The translations under genes and the position numbers were made by a program. DNA of 64,000 nt from G965225705 sp965225705. GTDB lineage: Bacteria; Pseudomonadota; Alphaproteobacteria; Caulobacterales; Maricaulaceae. Under the pieces are notes generated by a model. That model had not been told where the DNA came from. It made no database searches and worked only from the letters and a program-made list of their open reading frames with translations. The stretch is from assembly GCA_965225705.1 (NCBI GenBank), contig OZ245325.1, positions 1,302,001 through 1,366,000 of the forward strand, given 5' to 3'. Of this stretch, positions 51,474-59,159 are shown in pieces; the stretch's first letter is position 1, and each line of letters begins with the position of its first letter.

Positions 51474-52487
51474 ATGCTTAAAAAAACCCGTGAAATTCAC
51501 CTCAAAAAACGCCCGCAGGGGGTCCCGAAGGCAGATGATTTTTCTCTGATCGAGAAAGACTTACCTGCCCTCACATCAGGACAGGTTCTGGTCCGCAATC
51601 TCTGGATGTCTGTAGACCCTTATATGCGCGGGCGGATGATGGAGAGAAAAAGCTATGTGCCTCCTTATCAGCTTAACAGAGCTATGGAAGGCGGAGCCGT
51701 TGGGCAAATTATAGCCTCCAGACATCCGGATTTTCCTGAAGGTGCCTGTGTCACCAGCATGAAGGGCTGGCGCACAGCTTTTATTGATGACGGAACGAAT
51801 CTCCAGCTCCTCCCTGCGACCAAAGCTCCCTTACAGGCATTTTTGGGTGTTCTTGGCATGCCGGGCATGGCGGCCTGGGTGGGTCTTGAAAAAATTGCCC
51901 GCCTTAAATCTGGCGATCATGTTTTTGTTTCTGCAGCTTCCGGAGCGGTTGGCTCCCTTGTGTGCCAAATTGCTAAACTTCGGGGTTGCTCTGTTGCGGG
52001 CAGCGCTGGCTCTGAAGAAAAAATTAAGTATCTCAAAAATGTTTTGGGTGTTGATGCCACAGTGAATTATCGCAAGACTGATGATCTGCAAAAGGCTATG
52101 GCTGAAGCCTCTCCACAGGGTATTGATGTGTATTTTGAAAATGTTGGTGGTCCCCATTTAGAGGCCGCGTTAAACCTTATGAACGATTATGGACGTCTTG
52201 CCGTTTGTGGGATGATTGATCAGTATAATGCCAGCTCTCCCGTTCCGGGTCCTGTCAACCTTGGAAATATTATCATCAAACGTCTGACGATGCAGGGCTT
52301 CATTGTCTTTGATCACTGGGATGAATATCCGGCCTTTGTTGAGACAATGGGCACATGGATAGAAGAGGGTAAAATCAAAAACCGTGAGACCGTCTATCAT
52401 GGTCTTGAAAATTCTGTTGAAGCCTTTTTGGGCCTTTTTGAAGGAAAAAATCTTGGCAAAATGCTGGTTAATCTTGAACAGAATTAA
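51474..52487 (+). CDS. NADP-dependent oxidoreductase, CurA/LTB4-dehydrogenase type
   Basis: A zinc-free medium-chain reductase of 337 residues that reduces double bonds of alpha,beta-unsaturated carbonyls with NADPH. VSVDPYMRGRM-type sequence (WMSVDPYMRGRMM) and AAMEGG-like RAMEGGAVGQ are family marks. The nucleotide fold is VSAASGAVGSLVCQIAKLRG, then YFENVGGPHLEAAL and CGMIDQYN. GAAAGGGGA precedes the ATG. The physiological substrate is unknown. Confidence 0.9.
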   Translation: MLKKTREIHLKKRPQGVPKADDFSLIEKDLPALTSGQVLVRNLWMSVDPYMRGRMMERKSYVPPYQLNRAMEGGAVGQIIASRHPDFPEGACVTSMKGWRTAFIDDGTNLQLLPATKAPLQAFLGVLGMPGMAAWVGLEKIARLKSGDHVFVSAASGAVGSLVCQIAKLRGCSVAGSAGSEEKIKYLKNVLGVDATVNYRKTDDLQKAMAEASPQGIDVYFENVGGPHLEAALNLMNDYGRLAVCGMIDQYNASSPVPGPVNLGNIIIKRLTMQGFIVFDHWDEYPAFVETMGTWIEEGKIKNRETVYHGLENSVEAFLGLFEGKNLGKMLVNLEQN

Positions 52488-52685
52488 AAAGAGACATGTT
52501 TTTTAAAATTTCCCTGCCTGTCTAAGACTATATATAACAGAACAGGTTTGGAAATTGTGGAAAAGACCTTATCATAACTATCTCCGCTATTTTCCAGGAA
52601 GGGGTTCATAAGGGGGGCCTTATCCGCACTCTCACCTTCAAAACCCTGTACAGGTGAGGCCTTTAAAACAGGGAGTATATCCATC

Positions 52686-53408
52686 GTGACAGCAGTTTCA
52701 TGGGCAAAAATTCTCTGGAAAGACAGCACCCCCCTGTCTCAGCAGTTTGGTGATGTTTACTTCTCAGAACAGCATGGTCGTGAAGAAAGTCTCTATACGT
52801 TTCTTCAGGGTATTAATGCGCCAGATATCTGGCAAAAACATGAAAGTTTCACGCTTTTTGAAACAGGGTTTGGCACGGGGTTAAATTTTCTTACCAGCAC
52901 AGAAATGTGGCTGAACACAACACCTGCCTCATCCTGTCTTCATTTTATCTCCATTGAGGGCTATCCTCTCACTTATCATGACCTTGTGAAATCTCACACA
53001 GCCTGGCCTTCCCTTCAAAAACATGCAGAGGAACTTCAAAAAATCTGGCCCCCCAAAGGCCCGGGGGTACAGAAATTTTCTCTGTTTGAGGGCCGTGTGA
53101 GGCTGACACTTTTTATCACCCAGCTTGAGGAAGCCCTACAAAAAGTCAGGCAAACTTGCGCCCCTCACTCCGTCCATGCCTGGTATCTGGATGGCTTTGC
53201 CCCGTCTAAAAACCCTGATATGTGGACGGCTGAGCTCTATCAAACTATGGCTGCCCTCTCCCATACCGGGGCCCCGGTCGCAAGTTTTACAGCAGCAGGA
53301 CATGTGCGGCGTGGCCTTGAACAGGCCGGTTTTCATGTCACAAAACGACCAGGCTTTGCTCAGAAACGGGACTCTCTCACAGCGTATTTTCCAGGATCGG
53401 GCTCATGA
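52686..53408 (+). CDS. mnmD: tRNA (mnm5s2U34)-methyltransferase MnmD (MnmC N-terminal half)
   Basis: A 240-residue SAM-dependent methyltransferase (DUF752) that methylates nm5s2U34 to mnm5s2U34 in tRNAs for Lys, Glu and Gln. FETGFGTGLNFL is the SAM loop, HFISIEGYPLTYHDL and WYLDGFAPSKNPDMW (the D-G-F-A-P motif) are family marks. In E. coli this is the N-terminal half of bifunctional MnmC; here it is a separate protein with its own GTG start, overlapping the second half by four bases. Confidence 0.93.
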   Translation: MTAVSWAKILWKDSTPLSQQFGDVYFSEQHGREESLYTFLQGINAPDIWQKHESFTLFETGFGTGLNFLTSTEMWLNTTPASSCLHFISIEGYPLTYHDLVKSHTAWPSLQKHAEELQKIWPPKGPGVQKFSLFEGRVRLTLFITQLEEALQKVRQTCAPHSVHAWYLDGFAPSKNPDMWTAELYQTMAALSHTGAPVASFTAAGHVRRGLEQAGFHVTKRPGFAQKRDSLTAYFPGSGS

Positions 53409-54664
53409 ATCTTTTTCTGGAAAATACACCTTCTCCCAGCCCCCGTAACCCCTTAGAAAAGGGCAGCCGCATTGCCATTCTCGGAAGTGGTATCGCGGGA
53501 CAGGTGATGGCCTTCAAACTGGCCAGAGCCGGTTATGACCCCCTTGTTATTGAGGCAGAAGAGCAGCCGGGAGAAGGCGCTTCCGGCAATGCCGTAAGTT
53601 TATTACACCCACGTTTATCTTTGGAATCAAGTCTCTTTCATCGTTTTATGGTGGCGGCTTTTCTACGGGCTCTTGATTTTTATGACCATCTTCCGCCTAA
53701 AGTTTGGCAGAGTCGTGGCCTCCTCCAGCTTGCCCTCAAAGCTTCTGATGAACGTCACATAAAGCGCCTTGCCCAAACTCCTGAACTCAGCCCCGGACAT
53801 ATTTGTTTCTTATCTCCTGATGAAACTTCTCAAAAAGCAGGCCTTCCCCTCTCTTATACCTCCCTTTATTACCCTTATGCAGGAAGCCTTCTTCCCGGGA
53901 AATTGAGGGATCATCTTCTTTGTCATAGTGAACTTCTCTGTTCCAGCCCTGTCACGGCGGTCCGGCAAGGGGAAGGAAACTGGGAGATTCTTGGGGAACA
54001 GAACACGCTTATAGCCAAAGTGGGCGCCGTGATTTTATGCCAGGGCATGGGGGTGAAATCTTTTGATCCTGGCCTTTTATGGCCCCTCCACCCCGTTAAG
54101 GGTCAGCTGGCTGTTTTAAAAGCCACACAAAGCACACAGATTTTACGCTGTCCCCTTGTGTTTCAACACTATGTCACCCCGGTTTTTGAGGGATGTCATC
54201 TTATCGGAGCCAGTTTTGAAAAAGGGGCAACGGATCACCGTCCTGATGCCAGAGTAGAACAGAATCTCCTCTCATCTGTTAAGACACACCTCTCCCCCTT
54301 TCATGATAACTCTCTTTGCCAAAAGAGCCCTTTCAGACGGAGCAGACTTCGTGCCTGTCTTCCTGATTTCCTTCCCCTTGCAGGGCCGGTTATCCCTCCA
54401 AAACTTTTTATAAAATCTGTCCAAAAGCCCGTAAGGGGGGGATGGCGCTGGCCTGATATAGAGGCACCTTATCATCTCTATGTCCTTGCTGGCCTTGGAT
54501 CGCATGGGTTTTTAACAGCGCCTTATCTGGCGGATCACATTCTTGAAGATCTTACAGGGGAGAAAAGAGAGTATGGGCAGGATCTTGCGTATATAATACA
54601 CCCTTCGCGCTTTCTTATGAAAGCTATCAAACAGAATAAAATTATACACCGGACAAAAACATAG
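53405..54664 (+). CDS. mnmC: FAD-dependent cmnm5s2U34 oxidoreductase (MnmC C-terminal half)
   Basis: A 419-residue FAD protein that removes the carboxymethyl group of cmnm5s2U34 to give nm5s2U34, the substrate of MnmD. RIAILGSGIAGQVMAFKLARAG binds FAD; EQPGEGASGNAVSLLHPRL is highly typical of this domain, and LYVLAGLGSHGFLTAPY closes it. The ATG overlaps the mnmD stop (ATGA), so the two are made together from one transcript. The arrangement is a split form of E. coli MnmC. Confidence 0.93.
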   Translation: MNLFLENTPSPSPRNPLEKGSRIAILGSGIAGQVMAFKLARAGYDPLVIEAEEQPGEGASGNAVSLLHPRLSLESSLFHRFMVAAFLRALDFYDHLPPKVWQSRGLLQLALKASDERHIKRLAQTPELSPGHICFLSPDETSQKAGLPLSYTSLYYPYAGSLLPGKLRDHLLCHSELLCSSPVTAVRQGEGNWEILGEQNTLIAKVGAVILCQGMGVKSFDPGLLWPLHPVKGQLAVLKATQSTQILRCPLVFQHYVTPVFEGCHLIGASFEKGATDHRPDARVEQNLLSSVKTHLSPFHDNSLCQKSPFRRSRLRACLPDFLPLAGPVIPPKLFIKSVQKPVRGGWRWPDIEAPYHLYVLAGLGSHGFLTAPYLADHILEDLTGEKREYGQDLAYIIHPSRFLMKAIKQNKIIHRTKT

Positions 54665-54744
54665 AGACCATAAGGCCTTCATGTAAAAAGCTTTCCTAAT
54701 TTAAAATTCTACCGCTCTTTTTCAGCAAGGAATCAGTCCTGAGT

Positions 54745-55308
54745 TTAGAACTTAACCTCAGGAGCTTTTTGAACCTGTTGCTGCTCGGCCTCATCCAGTT
54801 CAAAAAAGTCCTGTTCCTGAAAGCCCAGGCTTTGCGCAAAAAAGACAGCCGGAATTTGCTCACGCGCTGCATTGTATTCACCCGCTGCATTATTATAAAA
54901 ACGCCGTGCGGCTGCGATTTTGTTTTCAAGATCTGAAAGTTCTGTCTGTAAGCTCAGAAAGTTCTGACTGGCTTTGAGATCAGGATAAGACTCTGACAAA
55001 GCAAAAAGCTGTCTTAAAGCCCCGGTAAGAAGATTTTCTGCAGCAGCCTGGTCTTTGACACTACTGGCTTCTACAGCTGTCTGACGAGCGCGCACAACAC
55101 TTTCAAGTGTCTCCTTCTCATGCGCAGCATATCCCTTCACCGTTTCTATAAGATTGGGGATTAAGTCCCAGCGTTGTTTTAACTGAACATCAATATCTGA
55201 CCAGGCCTGTTTACAGGTCTGCCTTAGAGCGACAAGACGGTTATAAACAAGAACACCAATGCCAATCACAGCAAGGATGAGAAGAAGAAGAACCCAAAAA
55301 GCACTCAT
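54745..55308 (-). CDS. LemA family protein
   Basis: A 187-residue protein with an N-terminal membrane helix (FWVLLLLILAVIGIGVLVY) and a cytoplasmic or periplasmic helical part. The family core is NRLVALRQTCKQAWSDIDV, LKQRWDLIPNLIETVKGYA and YNAAREQIPAVFFAQSLGF. The function of LemA proteins is not settled. Here the usual TPM-domain partner is missing, and it is convergent with mnmC. Confidence 0.93.
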   Translation of the reverse strand: MSAFWVLLLLILAVIGIGVLVYNRLVALRQTCKQAWSDIDVQLKQRWDLIPNLIETVKGYAAHEKETLESVVRARQTAVEASSVKDQAAAENLLTGALRQLFALSESYPDLKASQNFLSLQTELSDLENKIAAARRFYNNAAGEYNAAREQIPAVFFAQSLGFQEQDFFELDEAEQQQVQKAPEVKF

Positions 55309-55566
55309 GACATATACCCCTTTAAAAACCCTAACCCTTTTTTATCAGATTTTTGAATGCCCTCAAAAAAAAAGCATACCAAAAATGAAGCTGGATCTCA
55401 CTTAAGATAAAGAAGAACAAAAAATCAAGGGTCAGAGCAGTTTTAAAACCTTTTCTCTTCCCCTTTCATATAAAAAAGCTCCTTGTTTCTTAAGCTTAAA
55501 AAGCCTAGTTTGATGATACCAGAGGTGATAAACCGGATTTTCATCAGTCTAAAAAGGTCTGTCGTC

Positions 55567-56595
55567 ATGCAATGGAGTCAAAGTCTGCGTCAGTTTGGGC
55601 GCAAAATTTTCCCTAACCACCATAAGGATAAAAAAGGGGCAAACTCCTCACATGAAACGCCACCTCCTGTTTTAAAGACAAAAAAAAAGAACAGACGCTG
55701 GACATTTTTTCTTATGATTGTCCTTGTTCTGTTGTTAATCTGGCCTTTTCTTGCTTTATGGCGCCATAAAATCAATGACAATATTAATTTTCAGGGTCAG
55801 CAGCCCCCACAGGGTGGATCTTATTCTGTGGCGATGATGTCCTCTCTTCTTGATCAGGAACTTCAACAGGGCTGGGTGGCCAATGCCCCCTTTTTCCTTC
55901 CCGCAGCCCTTTTGGACAATATGCCAAATTATCAAATCGGTATGATCGGAGCTTTAGGGCGTTTTTCTTTTGAGCTTGAAGATCAAATTGGCCGCAAGCG
56001 GGGCTCTTCAGCAGCAGACTCTGATCTTGAGGAGGCCCGCGCCCTTCTGCAATACGACCCCAAAGCCTGGGTTGTCGGTCAGGGTAGTATTTTGCCTATA
56101 GCTCCTGCACAGACACAATATCGCAAGGGAAGATCTGCACTTCTGCGCTATAATCAGCGCGTTGCTGCGGGAGAAGCTGTTTTTGACGCACGCGCAGATA
56201 ATCTTATGGCTGTTCTTGAACGTATGGCCCTGGATTTAGGGGCAGCTTCTGCGGAACTTGATGATCAGGTCATGAACAGGCGCAAAGTCTTAGGTCTTTT
56301 TGATTTTAAATCCGATAATGTCTTCTACAGTGCCAAAGGGCGCCTTTATGCGTATTATATGATTTTAAAAGCTTTGAAACTGGACTTCTCTGACATCATC
56401 AAAACACGGGGTATTGAAAAACTCTATGACGATATGCTTTATGATTTACGGGAAGCTGCCAGCTTAAAACCCTTTGTTGTCAATAACGGCACCCCTAATG
56501 GCCAGGTTTTTCCTAACCATCTGACGTCACAGGGTTTCTTTCTGCTACGGGCGCGTACGAAAATGCGTGAAATAACGGACATTCTAAGAAAATAA
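55567..56595 (+). CDS. DUF2333 family membrane protein
   Basis: A 342-residue protein with a basic N-terminus, one membrane helix (FFLMIVLVLLLIWPFLALW) and a large soluble domain. GGSYSVAMMSSLLDQEL, WVANAPFFLPAALLDNMPN, QIGMIGALGRFSFELEDQIGR and SDNVFYSAKGRLYAYYMILKAL match the DUF2333 pattern, known in proteobacteria without a defined function. AAAGG before the ATG at 55567 is preferred to the longer frame from 55483. It is divergent from lemA. Confidence 0.85.
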   Translation: MQWSQSLRQFGRKIFPNHHKDKKGANSSHETPPPVLKTKKKNRRWTFFLMIVLVLLLIWPFLALWRHKINDNINFQGQQPPQGGSYSVAMMSSLLDQELQQGWVANAPFFLPAALLDNMPNYQIGMIGALGRFSFELEDQIGRKRGSSAADSDLEEARALLQYDPKAWVVGQGSILPIAPAQTQYRKGRSALLRYNQRVAAGEAVFDARADNLMAVLERMALDLGAASAELDDQVMNRRKVLGLFDFKSDNVFYSAKGRLYAYYMILKALKLDFSDIIKTRGIEKLYDDMLYDLREAASLKPFVVNNGTPNGQVFPNHLTSQGFFLLRARTKMREITDILRK

Positions 56596-56646
56596 ATTGT
56601 AAAGGCTCCACACACGGCTCACCTAACCCGCATGTTATGAGAGACG

Positions 56647-57504
56647 TTATTTTATTTTTGAAACTGTATCGATCACCATGCCATCATAAGCAGGCTCGAT
56701 ATGTTCCGGAAGCTCTTTTCTGAGCGTATCATAGTCCAAATCAATATGCATATTGGTGAGCACAGCACGGCGGGGCTTTAAGCGCTCTATCCAGCTCAGT
56801 GTTTTTTCAAGATGCGCATGGGTGGGATGAGGACGATGCCGCAACGCATCAATAATAAAAACATCCAGATTTTGAAGGCATGAAAAATTATCCTGTGACA
56901 AGTCTGAAACATCCGGAATATACGCAATATTTCCAAACCGAAAGCCCAAAGCCCGAATAGGCCCATGATCCACAGACAAACCCATAACAGGAAGCCTGCC
57001 CCCCTCACCTTTGATAAAAAATACGTCTTCAGGTCGTTCAAGACGCTTAAGCTCAAGAATAGCAGGGTGAATGCCCCCGGCAGGAACCTCAAAACAATAC
57101 CCAAAACGATGGAGCATAATATCTGCGGTTCTCTTATCCATACAGGCAGGAAGAGGCTTGTACCGGGCGAGATAAAAAGCTCTTAAATCATCAATACCAT
57201 GGGCCTGATCTGCATGATCATGGGTAAAGAGAACAGCATCAAGACGGGTGATTTTATTTTTCAAAAGCTGAAAACGTAAATCCGGAGACGTATCCACAAG
57301 AAAACGTGTCCAGGAAAGATGTTCTGCTTGTCCCTGTTCGGCATCCTTTTCTAAATTCCGCCCCTCCACAAAGATAGAACACCGTGTACGTTCATTTCTT
57401 GGGTTTAAAGGGTCACATGCCCCCCAAATCCCCCCGATTCTTGGGACCCCTCCGGAAGACCCACACCCAAGGATCGTAACCTTAAAATGAATTTCTTTGT
57501 GCAT
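56647..57504 (-). CDS. MBL-fold metal-dependent hydrolase (PhnP-like)
   Basis: The protein of about 285 residues begins MHKEIHFKVTILGCGSSGG and has the metal motif THDHADQAHGIDDLR (H-x-H-x-D-H). It continues with VDHGPIRALGFRF and VFIIDALRHRPHPTHAHLE, then the last His in TNMHIDLD. This subgroup (PhnP/RNase Z-like) hydrolyses phosphodiesters; the substrate is unknown. The ATG at 57504 is chosen because the longer frame (to 57570) precedes the conserved start. Confidence 0.9.
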   Translation of the reverse strand: MHKEIHFKVTILGCGSSGGVPRIGGIWGACDPLNPRNERTRCSIFVEGRNLEKDAEQGQAEHLSWTRFLVDTSPDLRFQLLKNKITRLDAVLFTHDHADQAHGIDDLRAFYLARYKPLPACMDKRTADIMLHRFGYCFEVPAGGIHPAILELKRLERPEDVFFIKGEGGRLPVMGLSVDHGPIRALGFRFGNIAYIPDVSDLSQDNFSCLQNLDVFIIDALRHRPHPTHAHLEKTLSWIERLKPRRAVLTNMHIDLDYDTLRKELPEHIEPAYDGMVIDTVSKIK

Positions 57505-57654
57505 AAGGTACACCCCCCTTATATCATGCGCTTTGGTGGGTCCCAGAGTTATCATACCGGGGTTGGTCATTTTTATCTTATATTTTATACTGTCTTAAAG
57601 TATGATTTCAAAATCCGGAAACATGTTCTGTCTGGCTATGTAAAGGTGAGTATT

Positions 57655-58161
57655 ATGGTTCTTAAACGTCGGGATAAATCTCCTTCAGCCTATCGTACAA
57701 TTGGTGAAGCAGCAGAAGATCTCTCTTTAGCTCCGCATATTCTACGCTTTTGGGAGAGCCGCTTTTCTCAGCTTCGCCCTATGAAACGTACAGGGGGCCG
57801 GCGCTATTACAGCCCACGTGATCTGAAACTTCTTTCTGGCATCAAAACCCTTCTCTATGAAGAAGAGTATTCTATAAAACAAGCGCAGGCTTTTCTCTCG
57901 GATCGTGGCCTTGAGGGCATGCTCACCTGGGTTGAAGAAAAAGAAGCTGAACGTACAGAAAACCATAAAGAATCACACGCCTCTTCCCCATCTGTCTCCC
58001 CAAAAGAACCTCCGTCTTCTGCCTCTTATGATGTCCCAAAAACTGAACAGTCGAAGACTGAACAGTTGAGAACTGAGCAGTTGAAAAAAGCTCTCATGCG
58101 TCTTGAACATGCCTATGCCTGCCTCCAGGGTTTACAGAAACATTTACACAGGAAAGCATAA
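57655..58161 (+). CDS. MerR-family transcriptional regulator
   Basis: A 168-residue regulator with an N-terminal winged helix: AYRTIGEAAEDLSLAPHILRFWESRFSQL, then MKRTGGRRYYSPRDL. A coiled-coil helix follows, without Cys residues for metal sensing. AAAGGTG before the ATG at 57655 fixes the start. In many alphaproteobacteria this subtype follows ihfA; here it does not. The C-terminal part is Ser/Pro-rich and includes a TEQ repeat (see separate entry). Confidence 0.9.
   Translation: MVLKRRDKSPSAYRTIGEAAEDLSLAPHILRFWESRFSQLRPMKRTGGRRYYSPRDLKLLSGIKTLLYEEEYSIKQAQAFLSDRGLEGMLTWVEEKEAERTENHKESHASSPSVSPKEPPSSASYDVPKTEQSKTEQLRTEQLKKALMRLEHAYACLQGLQKHLHRKA
58034..58084 (+). repeat. 15-bp tandem repeat encoding (K/R)TEQ(S/L)
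   Basis: Three adjacent, slightly diverged 15-bp units within the merR gene encode KTEQS-KTEQL-RTEQL and the start of a fourth (KK). The units differ at a few positions (GAACAG/GAGCAG). Because the unit is a multiple of three, gain or loss of copies would leave the frame open. It lies in the linker after the DNA-binding domain. Confidence 0.6.
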
Positions 58162-58489
58162 AAAAAGTATCAGCTATCGCGACCCTGATTCTCTTTTTAT
58201 GCTTAAATTTGCTTTTTTTGATGGAAACTAGCCTGTTTCTATGTCAGACCTCAACATCTGAGTAAAGTCTATAATTTTACCTTAAGCTTTAAAGAATATA
58301 TATTATAAAAACAAAAGGTAAGGCAAGAACTTTTAATGAAAAGCTTCCATCCTGTTTTCCCCGCTCATATAGCATGTGATGCACATATCATGTGACGGAC
58401 ATAAGAGATTTGAGAAGCAGGTGAAGTGATCATATATTTTCGCTCAAGCATGTTAGGGCGCCTGACCTATAAAAGGAGACAGGCTGGAA
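58162..58489. other. Intergenic region between merR and tadA
   Basis: About 330 AT-rich bases with no gene or tRNA found. A run of direct repeats of ATGTGA occurs around 58372-58394. No clear terminator for merR is seen. Confidence 0.4.
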
Positions 58490-58987
58490 ATGTTCACGCA
58501 AAGAGATATATATTTTATGCGCCTTGCCCTTGATGAAGCAAAAACTGCAGAAAAACAGGGGGAAGTGCCGGTGGGAGCTGTTCTGGTTGATAAGGCTTCA
58601 GAGCGTGTTCTGGCCGTCAGTGGAAATCGTACACTGACCTGTCACGATCCTACGGGACATGCAGAAATTGAAGTCCTGCGTGAGGCCGCACGCCTTAAAA
58701 AATCACCACGCCTTCATGATACCTGCCTTTATGTCACCCTTGAACCCTGTGCCATGTGTGCTGGTGCTATCGCACAGGCGCGTATTCAGCGCCTTGTTTT
58801 CGCAGCCTTAGATCCTAAAGGGGGCGCTGTTCTTCATGGCCCACGTTTTTTTGAGCAGGCAACCTGCCACTGGCATCCTGTCTGTACCCATATCCCTTCC
58901 CTTGCAGATGAGGCTGGTCTCCTCCTCACAAACTTTTTTCAAAAACGCCGCCGGAAAAAACAGACCCTAAAGTCCAAAACGGTCTGA
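58490..58987 (+). CDS. tadA: tRNA-specific adenosine deaminase
   Basis: TadA deaminates A34 to inosine in tRNA-Arg(ACG). It has 165 residues, with zinc and catalytic motifs GHAEIEVLREA (H-A-E) and TLEPCAMCAGAI (P-C-x2-C), and VPVGAVLVD at the N-terminus. The C-terminus is short and basic. AAAGGAG lies upstream of the ATG. It is followed by a bidirectional terminator and convergent hppA. Confidence 0.95.
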   Translation: MFTQRDIYFMRLALDEAKTAEKQGEVPVGAVLVDKASERVLAVSGNRTLTCHDPTGHAEIEVLREAARLKKSPRLHDTCLYVTLEPCAMCAGAIAQARIQRLVFAALDPKGGAVLHGPRFFEQATCHWHPVCTHIPSLADEAGLLLTNFFQKRRRKKQTLKSKTV

Positions 58988-59075
58988 CTTCAACTATATT
59001 CTGTCTTTTAAGCTCATGCTGTTTACCAGGCTTACAAACAGGGTCATATCTCTTCTCATAAAAGAAAAACATCAT

Positions 59076-59119
59076 AAAAAAAGCGCATGAAGCCCTGTAA
59101 GAGCTCCATGCGCTTTTTT
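59076..59119. terminator. Bidirectional intrinsic terminator between tadA and hppA
   Basis: AAAAAAGCGCATG (ending at 59089) and CATGCGCTTTTTT (59107-59119) are exact reverse complements, with a 17-base loop. The T run follows the stem in both directions, so it can serve tadA on the plus strand and hppA on the minus strand. Confidence 0.85.
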
Positions 59120-59159
59120 AAATAAACTTCCCTGTCAGAAGACAGGAAAGACCTTTTGC

